Both the position numbers and the translations under genes were made by a program. From NCBI RefSeq assembly GCF_011046555.1, contig NZ_CP049246.1, positions 992,001-1,056,000 of the forward strand: 64,000 bases of DNA, read 5' to 3'. Positions 10,079-18,600 of this stretch are shown piece by piece. Numbering within the stretch: position 1 is the stretch's first letter; the number at the start of each line of letters is the position of its first letter. Source of the stretch: Sphingobacterium lactis (lineage in GTDB: Bacteria; Bacteroidota; Bacteroidia; Sphingobacteriales; Sphingobacteriaceae). The notes under the pieces were generated by a model that was not told where the DNA came from, ran no database searches, and saw only the letters and a list, made by a program, of their open reading frames with translations.

Positions 10079-11032
10079 ATGAAAACGGTAGGATTCCCCA
10101 TCAGTCAAAAAAGTAATGAAAAGAGACGCTGTATATTGCCTCAACATATTAACAACATAAAAAATAAAAACGCTATTTTTATAGAAAAAGGGTATGGAGA
10201 AGTTTTGGGATTTAGTGATGCGGACTATATTCAAGCAGGTGTACAAGTAGTATCTCAAGAAGAGGTTTTGAGTAAAGATATTATTTGCGATGCAAAAATT
10301 GGTGATGCAGCTTATCTTAAAGACCTGAATAACCAAACTATTTTTGGCTGGGTCCACGCTGTTCAAAATCGAACAATCACCGATATCCTTATTGATAATA
10401 AAATAACTGCCTATGCCTGGGAAGATATGTTTGAGAGTGGGCGACATACTTTTTGGAGGAATAATGAAATTGCTGGTGAAGCAGCAGTTATGCATGCGTA
10501 TACCTTATTTGGATTATTCCCTTATGATACCAAGGTGGCATTAATTGGAAGGGGCAATATAGCCAGGGGAGCATTGAAAATTTTAACCTTCATGGGGGCT
10601 GATGTAACTATTTACGACAGAAAGACTGAAAAGTTATTCCAAAAGGAATTAGAACAATTTGACGTGATTGTCAACGCTATATTGTGGGATACCAGCAGGA
10701 AAGACCATATAATTTATAGAGAAGATTTACAGAGGATGAAAAAGGGTGCTATGATTATTGATATTAGCTGTGACCGTAATGGCGGGATTGAAACCTGTAT
10801 TCCAACATCAATGACCGATCCTACGTATGAGGTGGATGGCGTTCTTCATTACGCGGTTGACCATACACCATCTATATTTTATAAAACAATTTCTGCTTCA
10901 TTAAGCGAGGAAGTTAGCAAAACAATTGATTCATTAATTGAAGATAGACCAAATAATGTGCTAATTGATGCTCAGATTTTTGTCGATGGCGAAATAAAGG
11001 ATCAGCGAATTAAAGAGTTTCAAAATAGATAG
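10079..11032 (+). CDS. N5-(carboxyethyl)ornithine synthase-like (alanine dehydrogenase/PNT family opine synthase)
   Basis: A 317-residue protein that matches the short form of the alanine dehydrogenase/transhydrogenase family. The N-terminus is VGFPISQKSNEKRR, a central stretch is FWRNNEIAGEAAV, and the Rossmann motif ALIGRGNIARGALK has the nucleotide-binding glycines. HYAVDHTPSIFYKT lies near the C-terminus. The length and these landmarks are those of N5-(carboxyethyl)ornithine synthase, known from Lactococcus. That enzyme reductively condenses pyruvate with the side-chain amine of ornithine or lysine, using NADPH. Such an enzyme in a capsule operon, followed by two ATP-grasp ligases, suggests that the product is a glycan substituent rather than a metabolite. 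The exact amino acid is not determined. Confidence 0.8.
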   Translation: MKTVGFPISQKSNEKRRCILPQHINNIKNKNAIFIEKGYGEVLGFSDADYIQAGVQVVSQEEVLSKDIICDAKIGDAAYLKDLNNQTIFGWVHAVQNRTITDILIDNKITAYAWEDMFESGRHTFWRNNEIAGEAAVMHAYTLFGLFPYDTKVALIGRGNIARGALKILTFMGADVTIYDRKTEKLFQKELEQFDVIVNAILWDTSRKDHIIYREDLQRMKKGAMIIDISCDRNGGIETCIPTSMTDPTYEVDGVLHYAVDHTPSIFYKTISASLSEEVSKTIDSLIEDRPNNVLIDAQIFVDGEIKDQRIKEFQNR

Positions 11033-11060
11033 GTTTTGTCTATTTAATTTAAGATGACTA

Positions 11061-12191
11061 ATGAATTATAAGCAGTTAGCAAAGCGTTTTATTTTATCTT
11101 TTCCTGCTTTCCAGGAGAAATATAAAAATAAATTGATATCGATTAAACATATCGAGCGCTATGAGGATCAGGTGGCAAACTTGGAGGAAGCAGAGAAAGT
11201 ACTTTTTGAGGAAACTTTAGGGAAAGATATAGGTTTAATAGGACTTGTAAAGGATGCTGTTTTTGAATACGATGAAACGTACATATCGCCGAGATCCTAT
11301 TACCCAAAATATGAAAGGTTCTTAAATAATAACGGGTTACAATATGAGTATTATGATATATATTCAAGTGACTGGCTGGAAAGAGCGTCAAATTTTGACT
11401 ATATCATCTGGCATACTGCATCTGACCCCGTAACCCAAGAAATAGCTCAAAATAAGATTTATATTTTGGATAAGATTTTGGGAAAAAAATGTTTGCCTTC
11501 TTTTGATGAGATATGGTCTTATGAAAATAAAATAAACGCACATTACTTGTTCAAATCTAAGGATTTACCCGAAATACCAACCTATGTATCGCATTCAAAA
11601 TCAGATACTGTAGCATATTTGAATAGCATTAAGTTTCCGATTATATCGAAATTAAGCACCGGTTCGGCATCTTTTGGTGTTGAAAAATTAGATTCCAAGG
11701 AAGAAGCCCTAAAACTCGTTAATTCGATTTTTAGTTTTAAGGGTCGCGGTACATATTTCCCATCCATAAGACAGAAGGATTACGTTTATTTTCAGAGCTT
11801 TGTAGAGGACGCAACGTTTGATTTAAGGATTATAACGGTTGATAATAAAGCATTTGGTTATTATCGATTCCCCAATAAAGGGGATTTTAGAGCATCTGGA
11901 GCTGGTAATTATGAGAAAACTGAAATTCCTGCTGAAGCCTTGGATTTAGCATTTAAGGTTAGAGCGTGTTTTGGTAGTACTTGCCTTGCAACGGACTTAC
12001 TCTACAGCAAAAAGTACAATAAATATTTTATTATCGAAAGTTCAATTTTTATTGGAATAGATACGTGTTCTCAATTAGAAATAAATGGAGAGGCTGGATA
12101 TTATGAGAGATTAGGAGAAGGGTTATATGAATTTCGTCGAGGAAAATATTGGATCCAAGAACTTACGTTATTGGAGTTCTTTAAAAAATAA
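11061..12191 (+). CDS. RimK-like ATP-grasp ligase (paralogue A of a tandem pair)
   Basis: A 376-residue protein. The N-terminal ~150 residues form an alpha/beta domain with a pre-ATP-grasp look (IGLIGLVKDAVFEY, IIWHTASDP). The ATP-grasp part follows: FPIISKLSTGSASFGVEKL supplies the ATP-binding Lys and flexible loop, DYVYFQSFVEDATFDLRI the adenine pocket and catalytic Arg region, and a FRASGAGNY motif comes after. The C-terminal metal-ligand region is unusual, reading FIIESSIFIGID instead of the common E-x-N. It shares YVYFQ..F.....D.R...VDN and DFRASG with the next protein, so the two arose by duplication. By family it should form an amide bond through an acyl-phosphate. Amidation of a uronic acid or an amino acid is inference. 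Confidence 0.75.
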   Translation: MNYKQLAKRFILSFPAFQEKYKNKLISIKHIERYEDQVANLEEAEKVLFEETLGKDIGLIGLVKDAVFEYDETYISPRSYYPKYERFLNNNGLQYEYYDIYSSDWLERASNFDYIIWHTASDPVTQEIAQNKIYILDKILGKKCLPSFDEIWSYENKINAHYLFKSKDLPEIPTYVSHSKSDTVAYLNSIKFPIISKLSTGSASFGVEKLDSKEEALKLVNSIFSFKGRGTYFPSIRQKDYVYFQSFVEDATFDLRIITVDNKAFGYYRFPNKGDFRASGAGNYEKTEIPAEALDLAFKVRACFGSTCLATDLLYSKKYNKYFIIESSIFIGIDTCSQLEINGEAGYYERLGEGLYEFRRGKYWIQELTLLEFFKK

Positions 12192-12193
12192 AA

Positions 12194-13204
12194 ATGAGAA
12201 TAGCAATTCATCAGAGTAAGGGGAGTTTTTCAGATCAGTGGATAGTATTTTGCGAAAAAAATAATATCGATTTCAAAATTGTCAACGCGCTTGATTCGGA
12301 TATTATGGCTCAATTGCAGGATTGCGATATTTTTATGTGGCATCACCATCACGGGAATTATAGAGATGTATTAGCCTCAAAGCCTGTTTTATTTGCACTT
12401 GAACAAGGTGGGGTGAAGGTTTTTCCAAACTTTAATACCGGTTGGCATTTCGATGATAAGGTTGCACAGAAGTATTTGTTCGAATTTTTTGATTTTCCAT
12501 TAGTGCCTAGTTATGTGTTTTATGAAAAAGATGCAGCACTTCAATGGGCGGAATCTACCATATATCCTAAGGTTTTTAAATTGAAAGGTGGCGCAGGATC
12601 TTCAAACGTAAAATTAGTAAACAGTAAATACGAATGTAAAAAGTTAATCAGAAAAGCTTTCAAAACTGGATTTTCTCAATTTTCTAAAGGACATTATTTT
12701 AATGAGCAACTTATCAAGTTTCGCGAAACCAGGAATGTACTTTTTATTTTAAAGGCGTTTGCAAGGCTTTTTATCTTGCCTGAATTTGCGAAAATGGGGA
12801 AGGAAGAAAAGGGTTATGTTTATTTTCAGGATTTTATTCCTGGTAACCATACGGACTTCAGGTTAAAAATTGTTGATAATAAATGTTGGGGCTTTCAGCG
12901 TCAGGTTAGGAAAAATGATTTCAGAGCTTCAGGAAGCGGTCATTTAATTTATGATAATGATTTAATTCCTCAATCCATGATCAAGTTAGCCTTTGAAATC
13001 AGTGAAAAATTAAATTTGCAGAGTGCTGCATTTGACTTCATAGTCCAAGATTCCAAGCCGCTTTTAGTGGAGATGAGCTATGGATTTGGTATTGATGCAG
13101 AAGAGTTTAATTATGGATACTGGACCAAAGATCTTATTTGGCATGATGAGAAATTTGTTCCACAATATTGGATGATTGAAAATATTTTAAGAAATGAAAT
13201 CTAG
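12194..13204 (+). CDS. RimK-like ATP-grasp ligase (paralogue B of a tandem pair)
   Basis: A 336-residue protein starting two bases after its paralogue ends. A pre-ATP-grasp domain (CDIFMWHHHHGNYRD) leads into the ATP-grasp core: PKVFKLKGGAGSSNVKLV has the ATP-binding Lys and Gly-rich loop, GYVYFQDFIPGNHTDFRL the hinge, DFRASGSGH the loop, and SAAFDFIV...PLLVEMSYGFGID the metal-binding end. The HHHH run at about residue 50 is in the N-terminal domain and may be incidental. It overlaps the following polymerase gene by 11 bases. The two ligases could act one after the other, or on two different carboxylates of the repeat unit (GalNAcA and ManNAcA are both predicted). No substrate is known. Confidence 0.75.
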   Translation: MRIAIHQSKGSFSDQWIVFCEKNNIDFKIVNALDSDIMAQLQDCDIFMWHHHHGNYRDVLASKPVLFALEQGGVKVFPNFNTGWHFDDKVAQKYLFEFFDFPLVPSYVFYEKDAALQWAESTIYPKVFKLKGGAGSSNVKLVNSKYECKKLIRKAFKTGFSQFSKGHYFNEQLIKFRETRNVLFILKAFARLFILPEFAKMGKEEKGYVYFQDFIPGNHTDFRLKIVDNKCWGFQRQVRKNDFRASGSGHLIYDNDLIPQSMIKLAFEISEKLNLQSAAFDFIVQDSKPLLVEMSYGFGIDAEEFNYGYWTKDLIWHDEKFVPQYWMIENILRNEI

Positions 13205-14402
13205 CAGAGGAGATACTTCCATTAAATATCTTTCATTGTTAATTTACCCTTGGGTTTCGCTATTTTATTCCCTAAGGAGTTTGAATACGCGAAGTACATT
13301 TTTCGTGATCTTCGTGTTTTCAGTCCTTTTCGGATTGGCATTTACTCCTGATCTCAATTCCAAATTAGATTCAGCAAGATATTTAGAATATTTTCACTTA
13401 AACAGCAATTTAACATTAGCTGAATATTATCGGGATTTAGTTTCATATTTCAATTTTGAAGAAGGTCGAAAAGATTTCTTTATGCATACAATGACCTTTC
13501 TGGTGTCCTCTTTTACGCATAATTACCACTTCTTGTTTGCCACATTTGCGGCGGTGTTTTCGCTTTTCTTTTTGAAATCATTTAAATATTTTACATTTAA
13601 TGCAGCGTTTGACAACAAAAATGCTTTGTGTTTGATGTTGGCTTTGATGTTTGCATTAAGTAACCCAATCTTTAATATCAATGGAGTAAGATTTTGGACC
13701 GCTTCTTGGTTCGCCATTTATCTTTTATTTAAAATTGTAATTGAGGATAAAAAATCATTTTTATTATTAGGTTTGCTTTTGCCTATCATACACGCTGCAT
13801 TTTGGATTTTCTTTTTCTTTATTTTCATCTACTACTTAGTTAGAAATAATAAAATATTAATTGTTTCTTTTTTTGTGAGTTTTGCGATTTCTGGGTTTAT
13901 GATAACCTTTGTGAAGGACCTGAGTCAAATTTTGCCGGGCACACTAAGTAGATTAATCGAAATCTATACTTCAGAAGATTATATGAGTTATAGAAATGAA
14001 TTGACTGGAAATGTTAATTGGTATATTTCACTTTTAAATACATTGAAAACGATCTATCCCAATTTTTTGATTTATTTCATAATAAGATCACGAAATAACA
14101 CATCCAATCCTATATTTCATCAAATCCTCGCATTGACTTTAATTATTGCAATCTTTTCAAATTTGACTATCTCTATTCCCTCATTAGGGAATAGATTTCA
14201 AATGCTTTTATTTCCCTTTATAAGTTTACTTTGGCTATTAAATATCAATTCCCTAAGGCGATTTAAATATTTGATTTATTGTTTTCCAATAGCATGGATC
14301 GTTGATATCCGTTTAATGGTTGAATGGACCATTGATTTAATAGATCCTTATTTTTATATTTCTCCAACTCCCTATTTTATTTATCACATAATAACGATTT
14401 AA
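13194..14402 (+). CDS. wzy: EpsG/Wzy-type polysaccharide polymerase
   Basis: A 402-residue integral membrane protein with about ten hydrophobic segments and a periplasmic-loop-like soluble stretch near residues 60-100 (LDSARYLEYFHLNSNLTLAEYY). This arrangement, with the D-x-x-R-Y pattern after the second membrane segment, is that of the EpsG family of polymerases. It is the only polymerase candidate in the locus and fits with Wzx, Wza and Wzc. It would link repeat units on the periplasmic face of the inner membrane. Sequence identity in this family is low, so the call rests on topology and context. Confidence 0.75.
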   Translation: MKSSRGDTSIKYLSLLIYPWVSLFYSLRSLNTRSTFFVIFVFSVLFGLAFTPDLNSKLDSARYLEYFHLNSNLTLAEYYRDLVSYFNFEEGRKDFFMHTMTFLVSSFTHNYHFLFATFAAVFSLFFLKSFKYFTFNAAFDNKNALCLMLALMFALSNPIFNINGVRFWTASWFAIYLLFKIVIEDKKSFLLLGLLLPIIHAAFWIFFFFIFIYYLVRNNKILIVSFFVSFAISGFMITFVKDLSQILPGTLSRLIEIYTSEDYMSYRNELTGNVNWYISLLNTLKTIYPNFLIYFIIRSRNNTSNPIFHQILALTLIIAIFSNLTISIPSLGNRFQMLLFPFISLLWLLNINSLRRFKYLIYCFPIAWIVDIRLMVEWTIDLIDPYFYISPTPYFIYHIITI

Positions 14403-14409
14403 GATAACT

Positions 14410-15555
14410 ATGGATTCTAAGGAAACGAAAGTTAATAGGCCAAAAATTATAATTGTATCCGGGTTTTATCCAATTTTTAAGGGTGGAGCGGAATATCAAA
14501 TGAGATTAATTGCTGATGAATTAAAGTCTGATTATGAAATCGTATTCCTATATCTAGGAGATGTTCCTGGTGCTGCGGTAGGTAAAACTTACTTTGAGTA
14601 TCATGATGGATATAAAGTTTATTTTATCCAAGGACCTTCAAAGTTAGACGGGTTGTTTCTAAGATATTTTTATAGCCGGAGATTATTCAAAATTTTGCAG
14701 ATTGAGAAGCCAAAATTTGTTTATCAACGTGTTTATAAGTTTATTTCCTTTTATTTTTCGGTGTTTCAGAAGGAATTAAACTTTCAGCATTTTATACACG
14801 TTGCTGATTTGTTTACGATTGATTTTAAGCAATCTACGCTGAGGGATAAAATAAACTTTAGATTTTTTAATAAAACAAAAGATAATGGGTCTAAGTTTAT
14901 TGTACAAACATCGGAGCAGAAAAAGGTTTTGAATTCATATGGTATTGAACCTGTACTGCAAATATATAATATGCATCCAACGATTGAATTGGAAATTCAG
15001 CAAATTGCTGAAGAAAAATATGCCAATCCAGTAAAGCATATTGTTTGGGTCGCTAACATCAAACCAATAAAACAACTTGAGGTATTTATTACATTAGCAG
15101 AGGAATTTATCGAATCTAAGAATCTGGTTTTTGATGTAATTGGTGATTTACAAGACATTGAATATGGAGAAGCATTAAAGCTAAGAATGAATAAGTTGAG
15201 TAATTTAAATCACTATTCTGATAAGGATAACAGCTTTGTAAATCAGTTTATTTTGGATTATGCTTTTGTGGTAATGAATACAAGTAAAAGTGAAGGTTTT
15301 TCAAATGTATTTATCCAAAGCTGGCTAAGGGGTGTTCCTGTTATTTCTTTAAATTCCAATCCAGATGAATTATTTGATAAAATTTCCGAGTTTGGGTTCT
15401 TTTGTGGCAATTCGACGGTGACCCTTAAAGAGTCCCTCTCCTTATTACTAGATAATCGTGATTATGTCAGGAGATCTTCAGTCTGTTATAAGAAAAGTAA
15501 GGAATTGTTTTCTTTTTCAAATATTGTTAAAATTAACAAACTTCTATCTGATTGA
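14410..15555 (+). CDS. Glycosyltransferase family 4
   Basis: A 381-residue GT-B protein. The N-terminus IIIVSGFYPIFKGGAEYQM is the typical glycine-rich acceptor loop of GT4 enzymes. The C-terminal nucleotide-sugar domain begins near HIVWVANIKPIKQLEVFI and carries the retaining-GT signature region TSKSEGFSNVFIQSW, with the E-x7-E type spacing. It presumably adds an internal sugar of the capsule repeat. It ends two bases before the next glycosyltransferase. Donor unknown. Confidence 0.85.
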   Translation: MDSKETKVNRPKIIIVSGFYPIFKGGAEYQMRLIADELKSDYEIVFLYLGDVPGAAVGKTYFEYHDGYKVYFIQGPSKLDGLFLRYFYSRRLFKILQIEKPKFVYQRVYKFISFYFSVFQKELNFQHFIHVADLFTIDFKQSTLRDKINFRFFNKTKDNGSKFIVQTSEQKKVLNSYGIEPVLQIYNMHPTIELEIQQIAEEKYANPVKHIVWVANIKPIKQLEVFITLAEEFIESKNLVFDVIGDLQDIEYGEALKLRMNKLSNLNHYSDKDNSFVNQFILDYAFVVMNTSKSEGFSNVFIQSWLRGVPVISLNSNPDELFDKISEFGFFCGNSTVTLKESLSLLLDNRDYVRRSSVCYKKSKELFSFSNIVKINKLLSD

Positions 15556-15557
15556 TA

Positions 15558-16682
15558 ATGAAAAAAATACTCTTGATATCTAGAGGAATTCCTAGCAAAC
15601 AGGATCCCATGTGGGGGAACTTTGAGTTGGATCAAGCCCTAGCATTAAAAAAATTTGGAAACGATGTAGTTGTAATGTCAATAGATCGAAGGATTAGATT
15701 TTATTGGAGGAAAATTGGAATCTCAAAAGAGACGGTCAAAGGAATTCATATGTATAATTTTTTCTTTCCATTACCTTATAAAATTCTTCCCAGATTCATT
15801 AATAATTACTTTGTTGATTTGTTTGCAAAACATTTGTACAGATTTATTGAGAAAAATGAAGGAACCTTTGATATCGTTCATGGGCATTATTTACCCAATA
15901 TTAGGATTGCTAATGTTATTGGTGAAAATTTCGGAATTAATACTGTTGGAACTGAACATTGGAGTGAATTAAAACGCAAACCTATTAAAAATTCAGTTAA
16001 ACAGGATGCAAAGGAAACCTATCCTCACATTGATAGGGTTATTTCAGTTTCTAAACCGCTGGAATTAATACTTAAAGATGAATTTAATGTAGATTCAACC
16101 TTTGTAGGGTGTGTGATTGATGATGTATTCAAATATGAACCCAAAATTGGGGATCATAAATTTAAATTTATTGCTGTTGGATCCTTGTTTAAAATCAAAG
16201 GATTCGATATTGCGATCAAAGCTTTTTCTGCAGCTAATTTTGGTGAAGATATTGAGTTCCATATTATTGGGGAAGGGGATCAAAGAGCTTATTTGGAGGA
16301 AATAATTAAAGAAGAAAATGTGTCCAACCAGGTTAAATTGTTGGGCCGAAAGACAAGATCGGAAATTATGGAAATAATGCAATCATCTTCAGCATATATT
16401 CTAAGCTCTAGATCTGAAAATTTTGCAACAGCTTGTATGGAAGCACTAAGTGCAGGACTTCCGGCCATCATGACAAAATGCGGAGGGCCAGAAGATTTTG
16501 TAGATGAAACTAATTCAATATTAGTTGAAGTAGATAATATACAGGAGATGGCAGAGGCTATGGAATTCATGGTAAATAATTTTAGTAGATATAATTCCGA
16601 ATTAATATCAAAGTCCGTTAAGAGTAAATATTCCGCAACAGCGATAGCAACTCAATTAAACAAAATTTATGAAAGTATATAA
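15558..16682 (+). CDS. Glycosyltransferase family 4
   Basis: A 374-residue GT4 protein. LLISRGIPSKQDPMWGNFELDQ opens the acceptor domain, and KFIAVGSLFKIKGFDIAIKAF opens the donor domain. SSRSENFATACMEALSAGLP contains the E-x7-E signature of retaining GT-B enzymes. I chose the ATG at 15558, two bases behind the previous stop, over an in-frame TTG at 15552 that would overlap it. It is a second GT4 in tandem, consistent with a repeat unit of four or more sugars. Donor unknown. Confidence 0.87.
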   Translation: MKKILLISRGIPSKQDPMWGNFELDQALALKKFGNDVVVMSIDRRIRFYWRKIGISKETVKGIHMYNFFFPLPYKILPRFINNYFVDLFAKHLYRFIEKNEGTFDIVHGHYLPNIRIANVIGENFGINTVGTEHWSELKRKPIKNSVKQDAKETYPHIDRVISVSKPLELILKDEFNVDSTFVGCVIDDVFKYEPKIGDHKFKFIAVGSLFKIKGFDIAIKAFSAANFGEDIEFHIIGEGDQRAYLEEIIKEENVSNQVKLLGRKTRSEIMEIMQSSSAYILSSRSENFATACMEALSAGLPAIMTKCGGPEDFVDETNSILVEVDNIQEMAEAMEFMVNNFSRYNSELISKSVKSKYSATAIATQLNKIYESI

Positions 16683-18600
16683 TAAAGAAATGGTAACTGT
16701 TTTGGTAACATGTGTAGGTTCTGGGGTGGGTCAATCAGTAATTGATTCCTTAAATCTTACGCGAGAATTTAAAATTATTGGTTGTGATGGGAACCCTAAT
16801 GTATATGCTCATAGTTTTTGTGATGAATTTTTTGTGGTTCCGGGTTTATATTCAGAAGGATACACGGATCACATTTTGCAGCTTTGTATTTCAAACGGTG
16901 TAAATGTTTTAGTTCCTGGCCACGATCATGAGTTGGTACTTTTCGGGAAAGATCTTGAAAAATTCAAAGAAAATGGTATTCAGGTCATAGTTTCAAATCC
17001 TGAAATAATTGCAATCAGTAGGGATAAGCAAGATTGGTATGACTATTTTGCGCCATTGGGCTGCAAAATTGTACCAACAATTTCTGTTAAGGAGTTTTTG
17101 GAAAATCCAGATGAAAGTATTTTGCCCGCAATTGTTAAGCCTTCAGGTGGTTCTGCATCACAAGGAATTACAATTATCAATGAATTGAAAGAAATTGAGG
17201 GTTTAATACCGGAGGATATTATCCAACCTTATTTATTCCCTGAAGAATCGGATCCTAACTATGAAAAGATTGTAAAAGCAGTTAAGAACGGGAATTTTCT
17301 GCAGATGTCTGAGATATCAATTCAATTGATTTTTAACAAAGATTCAAAATTCTCTGGGGTTTTTATCTCAAAAAACACGCTCAAAAATGGTGTTCCAATT
17401 TTCGTTGATCCAATTGATCCACAAAATTTCGAATACATTGATGAAATTATGAGATTTGTTCCGATTCTTGAGGAAAGATCTGTTCGAGGCCCTGTTAATA
17501 TACAGGGTAGGATTACGCCAACCGGTTTGTTCTTCTTTGAAATGAATATGCGTTTTACAGGTATTACCGGTAATAGAGCGCTATTAGGCTTTAATGAAGT
17601 TAACTTTTTGGTTCGTAATTTTTTGGGAATTGAGGCAAAGCTTGATGGTTACGCCTATAATAAGGTTGGGGTTCGCCAAGTGGCTTGTTCTACCATTCCA
17701 AGACAAGAACAAAATTTCTCCGATACCGTTACAATATTGGGCGCAGGAAGTAATATAGGAGTGGCTTTCATGAAAGAGATTTCCAAAACTTCAAAAACCA
17801 TTAACTTAATTATTCGGGAAGGTTCAAAAGAAAAATATGTTGAACTTTTTAAGGAATATGCTAATGTCGTTTATTTTGAAGCTAATGACCCTAATCTCGC
17901 TCAATGTCTATGTCAAACGGATTGTTTGATCAATTTTGTCAGCGCATTAGCCTATGAAGAAGATTATAAAAAATTTGAAGCTATTCGATTTATTCAGAAT
18001 ATTTCAACTTTAATTGCTAAAGCGAAAATCAATAAAATTATTAATATATCATCCCAATCGGTATATTCTCAAAAATTAAATATAGAGAAGACAGAGAGCG
18101 ATGCTGTAAGTATAAATACTAGTTATAGTTTTCAAAAAGTAATAATTGAAGATATTTTTAGTTCGATAAAACTATTATCCCCTTTAAGTCGTGTGGTTTC
18201 ATTAAGGTTACCGAGGGTGATAATACCTCAGATTAAAGGACAAGCTGGTTTTTTTGAAAAGATCATCAGAGATTACCAAAATGGTAATGAGGTGCTCATC
18301 CCTAATCCTAGCAATAACACCAACTTAATTCATATCGATGATGTTATTTCGGCAATCCTATTTGTATTAGGTAAAATGAAGTCTGGAGATGTTCAAGAAA
18401 TATTAAATGTTAGTGGACAGAATGTTAGCTTGAGAGAATATGTTGAAGTTATTCAACAAAGCTTAAAGGGAAGCGGTTCTTTTAATCTGGGTGATTCTGA
18501 GGATGTTCAATCATCTTCCATGTTGGACGGACGACTTTTAAATAATTTAGGCTGGACAAACAGTAAATCTGTAAATGATATAATAAATGACCTTAAGTAA
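16669..18600 (+). CDS. Fusion protein: CarB-like ATP-grasp domain plus NAD-dependent epimerase/dehydratase domain
   Basis: A 643-residue two-domain protein. Residues ~8-350 form a carbamoyl-phosphate-synthase-like ATP-grasp: TCVGSGVGQSVID is the pre-ATP-grasp beta-alpha unit, PAIVKPSGGSASQGI the ATP loop, and GPVNIQGRITPTGLFFFEMN the metal-binding end. Residues ~365-643 form an SDR: VTILGAGSNIGVAF is the Rossmann loop, NISSQSVYSQ the catalytic Ser region, and YSFQK the Tyr-Lys pair. The ATP-grasp would make an amide or peptide bond; the SDR could be a 4-ketoreductase or epimerase acting on the same sugar. The gene overlaps the upstream one by 14 bases if ATG 16669 is used; ATG 16690 avoids this. 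It abuts the initiating transferase. Confidence 0.78.
   Translation: MKVYNKEMVTVLVTCVGSGVGQSVIDSLNLTREFKIIGCDGNPNVYAHSFCDEFFVVPGLYSEGYTDHILQLCISNGVNVLVPGHDHELVLFGKDLEKFKENGIQVIVSNPEIIAISRDKQDWYDYFAPLGCKIVPTISVKEFLENPDESILPAIVKPSGGSASQGITIINELKEIEGLIPEDIIQPYLFPEESDPNYEKIVKAVKNGNFLQMSEISIQLIFNKDSKFSGVFISKNTLKNGVPIFVDPIDPQNFEYIDEIMRFVPILEERSVRGPVNIQGRITPTGLFFFEMNMRFTGITGNRALLGFNEVNFLVRNFLGIEAKLDGYAYNKVGVRQVACSTIPRQEQNFSDTVTILGAGSNIGVAFMKEISKTSKTINLIIREGSKEKYVELFKEYANVVYFEANDPNLAQCLCQTDCLINFVSALAYEEDYKKFEAIRFIQNISTLIAKAKINKIINISSQSVYSQKLNIEKTESDAVSINTSYSFQKVIIEDIFSSIKLLSPLSRVVSLRLPRVIIPQIKGQAGFFEKIIRDYQNGNEVLIPNPSNNTNLIHIDDVISAILFVLGKMKSGDVQEILNVSGQNVSLREYVEVIQQSLKGSGSFNLGDSEDVQSSSMLDGRLLNNLGWTNSKSVNDIINDLK

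Noticed and set aside
12332..12352. Four-His run in an ATP-grasp protein as a metal site
   Set aside because: It lies in the N-terminal domain, its paralogue has no such run, and no other ligand pattern supports it.
16117..16305. Short overlapping frames in both strands of the second GT4 gene
   Set aside because: They are out-of-frame readings of a complete GT4 gene and encode nothing recognisable.
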